Both the position numbers and the translations under genes were made by a program. This document shows, one piece after another, positions 22,384-33,654 of a stretch of DNA of 64,000 nt. Where the stretch lies: the NCBI GenBank assembly GCA_033065855.1, contig JAVXUO010000192.1:372001-436000 (forward strand), read 5' to 3'. Source of the stretch: Escallonia rubra (Eukaryota; Streptophyta; Magnoliopsida; Escalloniales; Escalloniaceae). Under the pieces are notes generated by a model. That model worked only from the letters and a program-made list of their open reading frames with translations. It made no database searches and was not told the DNA's origin. Position 1 is the stretch's first letter; the number at the start of each line of letters is the position of its first letter.

Positions 22384-23661
22384 TGAAACCAATAAAATAA
22401 CCCTAGAGGGGGGGTGAATAGGGTTTTAAGACTACTTTAAAAATTATCAACCAACAAACCTCAATCTCAATAACTCAAATAAACAAGCAACCAATCTCAA
22501 CACAAATGTAAAACGATAAAGTAAAGAGAGAAGGGTTTAGAGATACTTGACAAGGAGAATTAAATGGTTCGGCTTGATATACCCACAAGCCTACGTCCAC
22601 CCCTTCAAGGAAGTCCCTTGAAAGGCCCTAGAATCCACTAGTATGATCTTCCTTACGGGTCAAGATCGAACCTCTTACAATCCCTTGATGCTATGCCCAC
22701 ATCAAGAACAAGCTTTGACAAACCCAAAGCTCCAAAGCTTGACAACCCCAAGCTTTGATACAAGAACCTTTCAATGAAGAAATGTGTACAAGATTTCACT
22801 CTCAATAAGTAGATGAGTACAAGTTGAAGTACTAGAACAAGAGAGATGAGTGTATGATGACTTATGAAAGTGTATATCTCTCAAATGTAAGCTCACAATA
22901 AATGCTCTCTTGAAAAAGATGAGAAATCAATGAAAACAAGAGAGATTTGAACAATTGCTTTGATCTTTGAGAATATGAAAGATAAGAGAGCTTTGAATGC
23001 AATTGATGAATCAAAACTATGCCCAAGATGAGTATTTATAGAGGTGGGAATAAATATGACCGTTTGGAGTTAGGTGGGGCATTAAATGCGCCAAACGGTA
23101 AATGCAGTCGACTGCAATGCACCATTGCAGTCGACTGTAACCCAAAAGTAGCCGTTGGAAATTCAAATTTCCAACTTGCAGTCGACTGTAATCCAATGCA
23201 GTCGACTGTAATAGGCTACTGGAAGTATTGCAGTCGACTGCATTCCAATGCAGTCGACTGTAATACCTTACTGCCCAACTTGCAGTCGACTGCATTCCAA
23301 TGCAGTCGACTGCATTCCTGAAAATGCAGTTTCCTTGTTTTTAAAGCATGAAAAACTTTTATGCATGCAAGGGAAACCTATGGGCAAGTTCTAGGTATAC
23401 AGTCATCGTAACGATCATCTCTCTATGTCTAGTTTACAAAGACGGAAATAAAAGCATGAAAACTTCAATCGACGAATTCCCTCTTTGATGCGTTCCGTTG
23501 AGAGTCTTTGACCGTGTTGCTCGTCTAATAATCCGTTTGCATGAGTATGAGATTGTTCCTATTGCTTCATCAACTCAATGCATGTTAGACAGCATAATCA
23601 TCAATGTTAGTTATCATCAAAATCAAATATAATCCTAGGTTAAATAACCGTAGGGTTAACA
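22384..23661 (-). repeat. Sirevirus 3' LTR
   Basis: The 1278-bp downstream LTR relative to transcription begins TGAAACCAATAAAATAACCC and ends GGTTAACA on the plus strand. It is nearly identical to the copy at 29187-30398 but carries three more palindrome units (eight against five). Confidence 0.92.
23104..23315. repeat. CAGTCGACTG palindrome array, 8 copies
   Basis: Eight copies of the perfect 10-bp palindrome CAGTCGACTG occur at roughly 24-50 bp spacing in U3 of the left LTR. Most are preceded by TG or TTG and followed by TAAT/CATT. The other LTR has five. Confidence 0.95.
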
Positions 23662-23875
23662 ATCTCCCCCTTTTTGATGATGGCAAACATTGATTCAAAT
23701 AATATGAGATATATAAGATAATAAACGCAAAGATGCATGACAATCTCAATTATAAACCATAAGGGGTCATGAGAAGAAGTCATGAGCAATATAGGGCTCC
23801 CCCTAACTTAAGCAATATATGCTCATATCAAGTCCACACAAATATGAATCAACAATATTTTCTCCCCCTTTTGAC
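23662..23875 (-). promoter_or_regulatory. Polypurine tract and extra PPT-like motifs
   Basis: Read on the minus strand, AAAAAGGGGGAGAT abuts the 3' LTR (23662-23675) and should prime plus-strand DNA synthesis. Two further GGGGGAG-type tracts lie at about 23797-23804 and 23861-23870. Multiple PPT-like tracts are a recalled Sirevirus hallmark. Confidence 0.7.
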
Positions 23876-24218
23876 ATCATTGAAAAAGGTCAAGGGTGTG
23901 TGTGAAAGTGATCAACTTATGTATCCATCCATGGATAATCAATATTGCCAACAAGGGCATTCAAACAATAAAAACATAAGTACTTGAATACCCATCAAAA
24001 GGTGTACCAAGCACTTTTTACAAAGATAGCACAAATAGGAAGTGTAAAGGATTTAGAAATATGAGTGTGTGCAAATCAAATGAGATTGAATGAATATCAA
24101 CAAAATCAATAATTTTGAAAAGAGAAACATCAACCAAAGCATGCTTTAAGCATATTAAATAATGTTCAAGCATGAGAAGTGCAACTTGCATGATTAGCAC
24201 AAGAGATATAACATTTAG

Positions 24219-27200
24219 TCACATAGGTGAAGACATGCCAAGTTCTCTTCTAAGAGCGGTAAACCTCTTCGAATCTAAAGGTTTAGTGAAGATATCCGCT
24301 AATTGGTGATTTGTGTCCACGAAATCTAGAACAATATCACCTTTTTGCACATGATCACGGATAAAATGGTGTTTGATTTCTATGTGCTTTGTGCGTGAAT
24401 GTTGGATGGGATTTTTGGTCAAGTCAATGGCACTTGTGTTATCACATAAGATAGGCATGTGATCATACGTGAGTCCAAAATCCAAAAGGGTTTGTTTCAT
24501 CCAAAGAATTTGTGCACAACAAGCACCAACCGCCATATATTCGGCTTCGGTGGTAGAGAGTGCAACCGAGTTTTACTTTTTGGAACTCCAAGAAACAAGA
24601 GAGTGACCTAGGAATTGGCAACCTCCACTAGTACTTTTCCGCTCGGTTTTACAACCGGCATAGTCGGCGTCGGAGTAACCAATTAGGTCAAAAAATGAAG
24701 TGTTTCTAGGAAACCATAACCCTAAATCGTGAGTGCCCTTAAGATATCTAAGGATTCTCTTGACGGCAATCAAATGAGATTCCTTAGGACAAGCTTGAAA
24801 TCTAGCACATAAACAAACACTAAACATTATATCGGGTCTACTTGCGGTAAGGTAAAGGAGTGATCCGATCATACCTCGATAGCGCTTAATATCAACATCC
24901 TTACCCTTTTCATCTTTATCAAGCTTTAATGAAGAGCTCATTGGAGTGTCAAAAGCATTTGATGCTTCCATGTCAAATCTCTTGAGTAGCTCTTTGGTGT
25001 ATTTGGCTTGGTTGATAAAGATTCCATCCTTGCTTTGTTTGATTTGCAATCCAAGGAAGAAGGTGAGTTCTCCCATCATGCTCATTTCAAACTCCTTACT
25101 CATACAAGAAGCAAACTCTTCGCACAAGGATCCATTAGTAGCACCAAATATAATATCATCAACATAAATTTGCACCAACAATAAGTCATTGCCCTTAGAT
25201 TTTATAAAAAGAGTGGTGTCAAGTTTTCCTCTTGAAAAACCATTTTCTAAAAGAAAACTACTTAGCCTTTCATACCAAGCTCTAGGAGCTTGTTTTAAAC
25301 CATAAAGAGCTTTGCTAAGTCGGAAAACATGGTTTGGAAATTTTTCATGTTCAAAGCCGGGAGGTTGAGCCACATAGACCTCCTCCGAAATAAAACCATT
25401 TAGAAAGGCACTCTTGACATCCATTTGAAAGAGTTTAAAATCTCTATAGCAAGCAAAAGCTAATAGCATTCTAATAGATTCAAGTCTAGCTACCGGTGCA
25501 TAAGTTTCATCAAAATCAATTCCTTCCTCTTGGTTATAACCTTGGGCCACTAATCTAGCCTTGTTTCTAACCACGACTCCGGATTCATCAAGTTTGTTTC
25601 TAAAAATCCATTTTGTGCCTATAATCCTAAAGTTTTGAGGTTTAGGCACAAGGGTCCAAACTTGATTTCTTTCAAATTGAACTAGCTCTTCTTGCATAGC
25701 AAGCATCCAAGATTCATGATGTAGAGCTTCGGAAAATTTCTTTGGTTCAATTTGGGAAAGAAACGCTATATTAACATGTTGTTGAAGAGAGCGTCGAGTT
25801 CTTACCCCACTCGAAGGATTACCTAAGATTTGATCGCTTGGATGATCCTTTTTGTAAGTCCAATCTTTTGGTAATTCTTGAGAGTTGTCCAAGTTTGAAG
25901 CATCATTGATTGCTTCCTCATTTCCCCCTTGAGAACTTGATTGTTGCTCCCCTAGATCTCTCTGTTTGTTGTTGTCTTGTAGTGTTTCACTTATGTCCAA
26001 CGTTCTCAAGTCATTGTCCATGTCATCTACATTAACAATGTTAGTCCTCCGAAGAAAAGGATTAGTCTCATCAAAAGTAACATTAATGGATTCTTCAACA
26101 ACCAAAGTACTTTTATTATAAACTCTATAAGCCATACTATTATTAGAGTAACCAAGAAAAATACCCTCAAAGGTTTTGGAATCAAATTTGCTAAGGTGAT
26201 CCTTGGTATTTAAAACAAAGCATTTGCAACCAAAGACTCTAAAAAAGCTCACCTTAGGTTTCTTATCATTAAAAAGCTCATAAGGGGTTTTTAACAAAAA
26301 ATTTCGCAAGATAACTCTATTAAGAACAAAGCATGCACAATTGACCGCCTCCGCCCAAAAGTATTTAGGTAAACCATATTCGTTAAGCATTGTTCTTGCC
26401 GCTTCTTGCAAAGACCTATTCTTTCTTTCGGCAACACCATTTTGTTGAGGAGTTCTAGGAGCCGAAAAGTTATGTGATATCCCAAAGTCATCACACAAGG
26501 CTCCTATTTTTGAATTTTCAAATTCTCTACCATGATCACTTCGAATGTTGGTAATCAAATAACCTTTTTGATTTTGAACACGTTTTGCAAATGAAGTGAA
26601 CACATTTAGAGATTCATCTTTGGTAGCCAAAAAGAAAGTTCAAGTATAGCGAGAATAGTCATAAACAATAATAAAACAATATGATTTACCACCAAGACTA
26701 GTAGTAGGGATTGGTCCAAACAAATCCATATGAAGTAATTGCAAGGGTCTAGAAGTAGATACCATTTTCTTCGGTTTGTGAGAGACTTTCTTTTGCTTAC
26801 CCATTTGACAAGCATCACATACTTTATCTTTCTCAAACTTGATCTTCGGGAGACCCCTCACAAGTTCTTTGCTTGAAATATCCTTCAAATGCTCCATGTG
26901 CATGTGACCAAGTCTTCGATGCCAAAGCCAAGATGTTTCACTAATAGCACTAAGACACTTGACATCTTGGTTAGCTAAATCATTTAATTGAATGGAGTAA
27001 ACATTGTTATCTCTACTACCGACCAAAATAGTTTCATTGTTCTTCAAGGATAGTATAGTGCATTGAGAAGCCTCAAAGATAACTTTAAAACCTTTATCAC
27101 TAAATTGACTAATACTAAGCAAGTTATGCTTCAATCCTTCAACATATAACACATTCTCAATTGAATGTGGTTCCTTACCAATAGTTCCTTTACCTTTGAT

Positions 27201-27347
27201 TTTTCCTTGAGAATTGTCACCAAAGGTCACATTTCCTCCTTCCTTAAGATCAATTGATGTGAAAGGAGATATGTTGCCGGTCATATGTCTTGAGCATCCA
27301 CTATCAAGAATCCACTTCTTGCTACTAGATTTTGCTTTGAGACATAC
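24219..27347 (-). pseudogene. Sirevirus pol with two nonsense codons
   Basis: One continuous frame encodes a protease start (WILDSGCSRHMTG), a GAG-pre-integrase zinc region (WHRRLGHMHMEHL...CDACQMGKQ) and an integrase with catalytic residues visible in [16 protein letters not shown] and GVAERKNRS. Then come the reverse transcriptase ([11 protein letters not shown]) and RNase H (SDADYAGC...STSGGC, LSTTEAEYMA). The end, near LGMSSPM, is at 24219. The frame is broken only by TGA at 26640-26642, after DYSRYT where a tryptophan is conserved, and TAA at 24573-24575, before NSVALSTTEAEY. Both fit single C:G to T:A changes. A TAG lies just upstream at 27348-27350. It makes the proteins for reverse transcription and insertion; as it stands it cannot yield full-length pol. 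Confidence 0.9.
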
Positions 27348-27360
27348 CTATAAACACAAA

Positions 27361-29127
27361 TCAAGTAGTGACTTTTGGTACCCAAATTTTCTTGGGTCCT
27401 TGGATGTTAGTCTTGTATTTGTATTCTTGACCTTTCACAATCCACATTTTCTTTCTACCTCTAATAAAAACAATTCTACAAGGACAATGATTAGTCGTAT
27501 GCCCTTTCTTGTTGCACCAACCGCAATGTGTAAAAGGTGTGCAATAGTTCTTTGGTCGTTTTGTATGAATATTCAACCTAGCTTGTTGTTGCAAAACTTT
27601 AGGAGGCATGGCCATGGGATCTAATCCAAGACCACCTTTGTTTAGGCCAATTCTTTGGCGTCCAAGCATGACATCCAAATTGTTTTGACCATCAACAAAT
27701 TTTTCAAGACATTTTTTCAAATCACAAATCTCAACTTTTAAATCTTCATTTTGTTTTTCTAAAGCCAAAGTTTTGGAAGAGATTTGTTTTGAGCTAGGAG
27801 TGTTAACAAGTAATTCAACCAAATCGTTATTCACATGCTCTACATATAAATGGCTAGACATGCATTCATTCTTGGCATGCAACTTATCATTTTCCATTAT
27901 CAACTTCTCAATTTGCTTATTAGCTTCAAGAAATTTCTTAGACAAAATAATATTTTTCTTGAAAATTTTCTTGGATTCCTCATATAAGCTATCATAAGCA
28001 TCTTCAAAGCTTTCATTATCACTATCACTACCGGAAGAAGAGCTTACCTCATCATTTGCCATGAAGCATACATTTGCTTGATCATTCTCTTCATCACTTG
28101 AATCAAAATCACTCCATGTTGAAGTATGTTCGGCATTCATTGCTCTTTCCTTCTCCTTGTTCTCTTTCTTAGAGAATTGTCTTCTTTTAGCTTTTTCCCA
28201 TACATCTCTTCTTTCCTTCTTCTCCCTTTTGTAGATAGGACAATCCATCTTCATGTGTCCCGGCTTGTGGCATTTGTAGCAAAGCTTCTCTTCGTTGCTA
28301 GCATTTTGTTGTCTTCTCCCATCATTTCTTCTAAATCTTAAGAACTTCTTGAAGTTCTTTGCAACCAATGCAATATCCTCTTCATCAAATTCTTCATCAT
28401 CATCACTTGACTCAAGGTTTGAAGATGAAGCTTTAAGAGCAATTGATGTAGGCTTCTTCTTGACGTCCTCTTGATCAAAGGTCTTGAGTTGCATTTCGTA
28501 CGTCATGAGTGAGCACATCAATTCATCAAGAGGAAAGATGTTGAGATTCTTTGATTCTTGGATGGCGGTGATCTTTGCATCCCAAGCTCTTGGTAAGGAC
28601 CTAATCACTTTTCTTACTAGATCACCATTAGTGAATTCCTTACCCAATTGCTTCAAAGGGTTCACAATGTTAGTAAAACGAGTATTCATATCCGTAATAG
28701 ATTCATTTGAAAGCATATGGAATAACTCATAATCTCTAAACAATAAGTTCATCTTGGAATCTCTAAGAAGAGAAGTCCCTTCATGAGTGACTTGAAGAGT
28801 ATCCCAAATACTCTTAGCGGAATTACACATAATGACTCTATTGAGTTCATTAGTGTCTAAAGCACATACAAGACAATTTTTTGCTCTAGCATTCATACAA
28901 ATCATCTTCTTGTCATGATCACTATACTCCGATTTTGATTTAGGCTCTTCAACCTTGTCAACCACCTTTATCGGAACGAATGGGCCATTCTCAACAATAT
29001 CCCACATCTCATAGTCTTGAGATTCTAAGTAGATTTTCATCTTAACTTTCCACACACTATAATTGGTCCCATTAAACAATGGAGGCCTAGTGGTAGAACT
29101 ACCCTCCATACCCCCAACGTAAGCCAT
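27361..29127 (-). CDS. Sirevirus gag, 588 aa
   Basis: An intact ORF directly downstream of the primer site. The N-terminal half is the UBN2/copia gag region (NGTNYSVWKVKMKIYLES near residues 19-36). A CCHC zinc knuckle (CYKCHKPGHMKMDC) sits near residue 290 and a second (CGWCNKKGHTTNHC) near residue 540, with a charged, probably coiled-coil stretch between. It would form the virus-like particle. The ORF ends with TGA at 27361-27363. The pol frame begins about 13 bases further on, shifted by +1, so either this copy carries an indel at the gag-pol junction or expression needs recoding. Confidence 0.88.
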   Translation of the reverse strand: MAYVGGMEGSSTTRPPLFNGTNYSVWKVKMKIYLESQDYEMWDIVENGPFVPIKVVDKVEEPKSKSEYSDHDKKMICMNARAKNCLVCALDTNELNRVIMCNSAKSIWDTLQVTHEGTSLLRDSKMNLLFRDYELFHMLSNESITDMNTRFTNIVNPLKQLGKEFTNGDLVRKVIRSLPRAWDAKITAIQESKNLNIFPLDELMCSLMTYEMQLKTFDQEDVKKKPTSIALKASSSNLESSDDDEEFDEEDIALVAKNFKKFLRFRRNDGRRQQNASNEEKLCYKCHKPGHMKMDCPIYKREKKERRDVWEKAKRRQFSKKENKEKERAMNAEHTSTWSDFDSSDEENDQANVCFMANDEVSSSSGSDSDNESFEDAYDSLYEESKKIFKKNIILSKKFLEANKQIEKLIMENDKLHAKNECMSSHLYVEHVNNDLVELLVNTPSSKQISSKTLALEKQNEDLKVEICDLKKCLEKFVDGQNNLDVMLGRQRIGLNKGGLGLDPMAMPPKVLQQQARLNIHTKRPKNYCTPFTHCGWCNKKGHTTNHCPCRIVFIRGRKKMWIVKGQEYKYKTNIQGPKKIWVPKVTT

Positions 29128-29171
29128 GATCGATTAACTCTCTTGGCGTTACCCAATATAACAAGAGCCGA

Positions 29172-29184
29172 GGCTCTGATACCA
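29172..29184 (-). promoter_or_regulatory. Primer binding site (tRNA-iMet)
   Basis: On the minus strand TGGTATCAGAGCC begins two bases after the 5' LTR. It is complementary to the 3' end of plant initiator methionine tRNA, the usual copia primer. Confidence 0.92.
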
Positions 29185-29186
29185 CT

Positions 29187-30398
29187 TGAAACCAATAAAA
29201 TAACCCTAGAGGGGGGGGGGGGGGGAATAGGGTTTTAAGACTACTTTAAAAATTATCAACCAACAAACCTCAATCTCAATAACTCAAATAAACAAACAAC
29301 CAATCTCAACACAAATGTAAAACGATAAAGTAAAGAGAGAAGGGTTTAGAGATACTTGACAAGGAGAATTAAATGGTTCGGCTTGATATACCCACAAGCC
29401 TACGTCCACCCCTTCAAGGAAGTCCCTTGAAAGGCCCTAGAATCCACTAGTATGATCTTCCTTACGGGTCAAGATCGAACCTCTTACAATCCCTTGATGC
29501 TATGCCCACATCAAGAACAAGCTTTGACAAACCCAAAGCTCCAAAGCTTGACAACCCCAAGCTTTGATACAAGAACCTTTCAATGAAGAAATGTGTACAA
29601 GATTTCACTCTCAATAAGTAGATGAGTACAAGTTGAAGTACTAGAACAAGAGAGATGAGTGTATGATGACTTATGAAAGTGTATATCTCTCAAATGTAAG
29701 CTCACAATAAATGCTCTCTTGAAAAGGATGAGAAATCAATGAAAACAAGAGAGATTTGAACAATTGCTTTGATCTTTGAGAATATGAAAGATAAGAGAGC
29801 TTTGAATGCAATTGATGAATCAAAACTATGCCCAAGATGAGTATTTATAGAGGTGGGAATAAATATGACCGTTTGGAGTTAGGTGGGGCATTAAATGCGC
29901 CAAACGGTAAATGCAGTCGACTGCAATGCACCATTGCAGTCGACTGTAACCCAAAAGTAGCCGTTGGAAATTCAAATTTCCAACTTGCAGTCGACTGTAA
30001 TCCAATGCAGTCGACTGTAATAGGCTACTGGAAGTATTGCAGTCGACTGCATTCCTGAAAATGCAGTTTCCTTGTTTTTAAAGCATGAAAAACTTTTATG
30101 CATGCAAGGGAAACCTATGGGCAAGTTCTAGGTATACAGTCATCGTAACGATCATCTCTCTATGTCTAGTTTACAAAGACGGAAATAAAAGCATGAAAAC
30201 TTCAATCGACGAATTCCCTCTTTGATGCGTTCCGTTGAGAGTCTTTGACCGTGTTGCTCGTCTAATAATCCGTTTGCATGAGTATGAGATTGTTCCTATT
30301 GCTTCATCAACTCAATGCATGTTAGACAGCATAATCATCAATGTTAGTTATCATCAAAATCAAATATAATCCTAGGTTAAATAACCGTAGGGTTAACA
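29187..30398 (-). repeat. Sirevirus 5' LTR with promoter
   Basis: The 1212-bp upstream LTR relative to transcription. A TATA box (CTATAAATAC, minus strand, about 29841-29850) lies downstream of five CAGTCGACTG palindromes (about 29912-30050), so the array occupies U3 just upstream of the core promoter. A G-run is about six bases longer than in the other LTR. Confidence 0.92.
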
Positions 30399-32243
30399 AA
30401 CAGAATCTGAGGATTTCGTTGATGAAGAGGAAGAAGAAGAAGACAACAGACCTCTCATCAGGAGCGACAAGAGATCTGAGAAAAGAGGAAGAAACAAGTC
30501 AGGCTACATCTAGAAAATGTGCAAGCCTTTGGTGAATCTTCCTCGGATCCTCAGTTGACAGAGCCAATATCAGTCGTTCCCTTGAGTATGGTTCCTTATC
30601 CATACACCTCTTCGGCTATTTTCAGTGTGCTAGCATCCTCGAGTGCTCCTAAATCTAGTTAGTGTTCATCTATTGATTTCTAATATCCTATTGATGGCGG
30701 TTTTCTAGGGAGAATTAACTGTCGAGTTTGGCTCTTTCAGCTGGTAAAAGTGCTAGAAGCCGATTAAAAGACTAGCCACTGAATTAAGGACCCATGTCGA
30801 TCCGAATAAAATGCCTGAAAAAATTGTAGAAGTCGTTGTTGTTCTAGCTGATAAGAACAAAGAACCCATGACAGTCCAAATTGACATGATAAGGACAAAA
30901 CCTAAGGCCACTCGGAAGAAGAGTATAGCTCAAAAAACCCGTTTCAGTACAAGGACTAGGGCTTTGAAGGTATATTTCTTCTTTTCACAAGTTTACTTAT
31001 CGGTTGTTTGTCATACCTCTTACCCTTCTTAGGATTTGGGTAGTATTACCATCGATTTGACTCAGGAAAGTACGAGCAAAAAGAAGGCAACTTCTTCGAG
31101 CGATAATGGTTCTACTGATGCCTCCACTAACACACCGACTAATACAGAGCCCATTGGCAACGAGGGTCATTCAATCATTTCTGCTCATCAATCTCCACCA
31201 CTGTCTCATCAGGTTGAGTTGATACTCAACACTTTCTGTTTATGGCATTTTTTGATGGCTCACATCTCGTTTTTTAATTTATGTAGGACAAAGATGAATT
31301 TTGGGATATTCAAAGTGACGAAGACTCCAATGATCATCATTCCAATCAATCGGAGAATGTCCCATCAATCGTCTCTAATATTCTTGAAGTTCACTTAGCT
31401 GGAGTTAGTCACTCTCCAGCAGTAAATCTAATCAAGTGCCTACCAATGGTTGCTTCAACAACTACTCAAACAACATTTTCTTTGTCATGAATGAACCGAC
31501 TAATCCAATGCCTATGCCAATCACTCCAAGCTCGACAATGGTTACTCAATCAGCAAGTAAGGTAGTAGACACATCTGCTGCGAATAAGCCAATCCACTAT
31601 GTGCTCATATCAAATGCACCACCTGGTCGTGTATTTGTGCCAGCAGCCGATAACATTAATAAAAAAATTCAACAGCTCCAAGTAGCCATCAGTACTTATT
31701 CCTGGCCCCCTATAGAGACATCATCTTCTGCTACAAGCATTGATGCGACTGTTGCATTGAGCATTTTCAAAAGTCTGCTCAGTCATCGACTTTCGGATGT
31801 ATTGGCCAGTGATGATGCAGTATCAAAGCTGAATAATTTGATAGACACCTTGGCTGATAATGCATCTGTGTTTAACTGTGCACAAGCAAAATTAATCACC
31901 ACTTTGAAGATACAGATTATGCTTGTATCTTCTTCTTGGAGGCAAGGAATGAGCATCAACTCAAGTACCCAAATTATGGATAAAGCAGATTTCAAAGGAC
32001 ATTGAATAAGTCACGGCTCAGATGAAGGAACTAGATGTCAAGATGTTTGCTCTTAAGCAAAAGGAGTAAGATTTACTCTAACTGCAAGGTGCAGTTTACC
32101 GAAAAGAAGTTGATTTGGCTAAGGCTCAGGAGGAACCATTGAAAAAATGAGCAAAGGCTTACTATCAGCTTGCCTTTGCAGATCAGATTATTTTCAAGGT
32201 TGAGTCGTAGTAGAAAGATATACAGACTGCTTTCGACGTTTGA
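30399..32243 (+). pseudogene. PMD ORF, C-terminal part after Sirevirus
   Basis: This continues the interrupted PMD ORF. An acidic/basic segment (EDFVDEEEEEEDN...RPLIRSDKRSEKRGRN) follows the right LTR. Segments at 30811-30970 and 31033-31210 look like low-complexity exons separated by putative introns with GT/AG ends. A longer stretch (31436-32005) includes APPGRVFVPAADNINKKIQQLQVAISTY. A coiled-coil-like tail (AQMKELDVKMFALKQKE) runs to a TGA at 32241-32243. The lysine/glutamate-rich C-terminus is common in PMD proteins. Frameshifts separate the segments, so no functional product is expected. Confidence 0.55.
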
Positions 32244-32394
32244 ATTGATTTGCAACTGCATTTTCTTTTCTTTTATTGGAATAATTTCTCTAGTTGTTTT
32301 ATCAGAACAATCTCTTTAGTCAAATCTTGTTCTTTTCTCGACCATTGCTTTAATGTCAAAGCATTTTTGGTCTTTATCTTGTGTTATGTAGCCT

Positions 32395-32970
32395 TTGACA
32401 GGCCAATGCAAATTTTCTTTATCGATGGTTCGACCCCTTCCCACGTAGAAGGGAAATATTTCTTTAAGTATCGGTCATTTATGGGTTTGGCATGTAATTT
32501 CCCTTCTAAAGACTTTAACCAACATGCTGCCCTTTTAACACTTTATACACTTGAAAAGATCCTTCCCAATTTGGAGACCATTTTCCAGACCTTTTGGGTC
32601 TTTAGATCCTACTGGAAAAACTGGTCTTGCAAACCAAATCATTTTCCTGATTTGGGTAAAACTCTTCTATCATAAGACCTGATTATTTTTAAGTTTTGAG
32701 CATTCAGTCTATCCAGAGCATCCAATCGACGATCGTCTAAATCTTCCAATTCAATTACCATGGCCTCGTTGTATTTTGCTAAAGGAAGATTATTTTACAT
32801 AGCCACTCGGAACGATTTGACTGTTATCTCTATCGGTAGTACGAGATCATGCCCAAACGTTAAAGCGTATGGAGTTACTTTCGTAATAGGTTTTGGAGAA
32901 GTTCGAAATGCCCATGAAACCTCTGATAGCAATTGATATCAATCACTAGGAGTGTCTTCGATTTCTATTT
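32395..32970 (-). mobile_element. Ty3/gypsy integrase C-terminal fragment
   Basis: Minus-strand translation in broken frames gives the conserved end of gypsy integrase. WYQLLSEVSWAFRTSP, ITKVTPYALTFGHDLVLPIEI and YNEAMVIELEDLDDRRLDAL come first, then NAQNLKIIRSYDRRV and finally a KYFPSTWEG-like end near 32400-32450. No upstream pol domains were found to the right. It lies tail-to-tail with the plus-strand PMD ORF, the arrangement expected if that ORF is an antisense ORF between pol and the 3' LTR of a Tat-type element. Confidence 0.75.
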
Positions 32971-33654
32971 GCCTTGTGTGAAAACTCACAATCGATTTGC
33001 GCACCTGCGGCACTATCGATTAAAAGAGTGGGATCTTTTTTGCCCTTAGGGCCTGGGGTCTTCCCTAAAAGTTATAAACTTTGACAGACAAATAAAAATT
33101 GAAAGTAAAAAATTACGCACCCATAAAGGACAAAGAGAGCTTCGAATTGATTGTGATTGTTCCCAAGTCTGAAAACTGAAATTCCTTTTGATAGACAGCG
33201 AAAGCCTATAAACTTGAAAGAAAAAAGAAAGAAAAAGACTTGAAAAAGTTAAGTCTTGATTTGTCTGATTTGTTGATGATGTCCTTGCTCATTCTTTGAC
33301 CCACCATTTTATACTACAGACTTTGTAGAAAATAACTATCATTAAAAGACAAACTACCCACTTAAAAATAACTACCCACTTAGAAAACAACTGTCCACTA
33401 ATAAATAATCAATCACACTTATCCCTTATCAATAGAGACACATTTTCAAAAGTTGGTTTCTTCCACTTCCTAGTTTGACTCTTCAATTATCTCCTTTTCA
33501 CAAAAAATTAATAAAAGTTAATGCCATTTAGTGGCATTTAATTAAATGAGTGTCACTAGTGAAAAACGATATTTGTTGGTGCAAACATTAACCCCTGGCT
33601 TAAGCAATTGAATACTTGAAAATTACAAAAAGTCAAATCTTTTAAAGGGAAAGC

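Larger units (their letters stand above)
22384..30398 (-). mobile_element. Nearly intact Sirevirus-type Ty1/copia retrotransposon
   Basis: The element is 8.0 kb with TG...CA LTRs at 22384-23661 and 29187-30398. It has an initiator-Met-tRNA primer site next to the right LTR, a polypurine tract next to the left LTR, gag, and a pol order of PR-INT-RT-RH typical of copia. Features pointing to the Sirevirus lineage are the long gag with two zinc knuckles and a coiled-coil-like region, several polypurine-like tracts, and palindrome arrays in U3. The flanks AAAAG (22379-22383) and AACAG (30399-30403) are a probable target duplication with one mismatch. Apart from a repeat-copy indel and a G-run difference I noticed only two substitutions between LTRs, so the insertion is young. 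It splits the PMD ORF. Confidence 0.92.

Noticed and set aside
23100..23320. Regularly spaced short repeats resembling a CRISPR array
   Set aside because: The repeat is a 10-bp palindrome inside a plant LTR with variable 14-40 bp spacing and occurs again in the partner LTR; CRISPR arrays do not occur in plant nuclear DNA.
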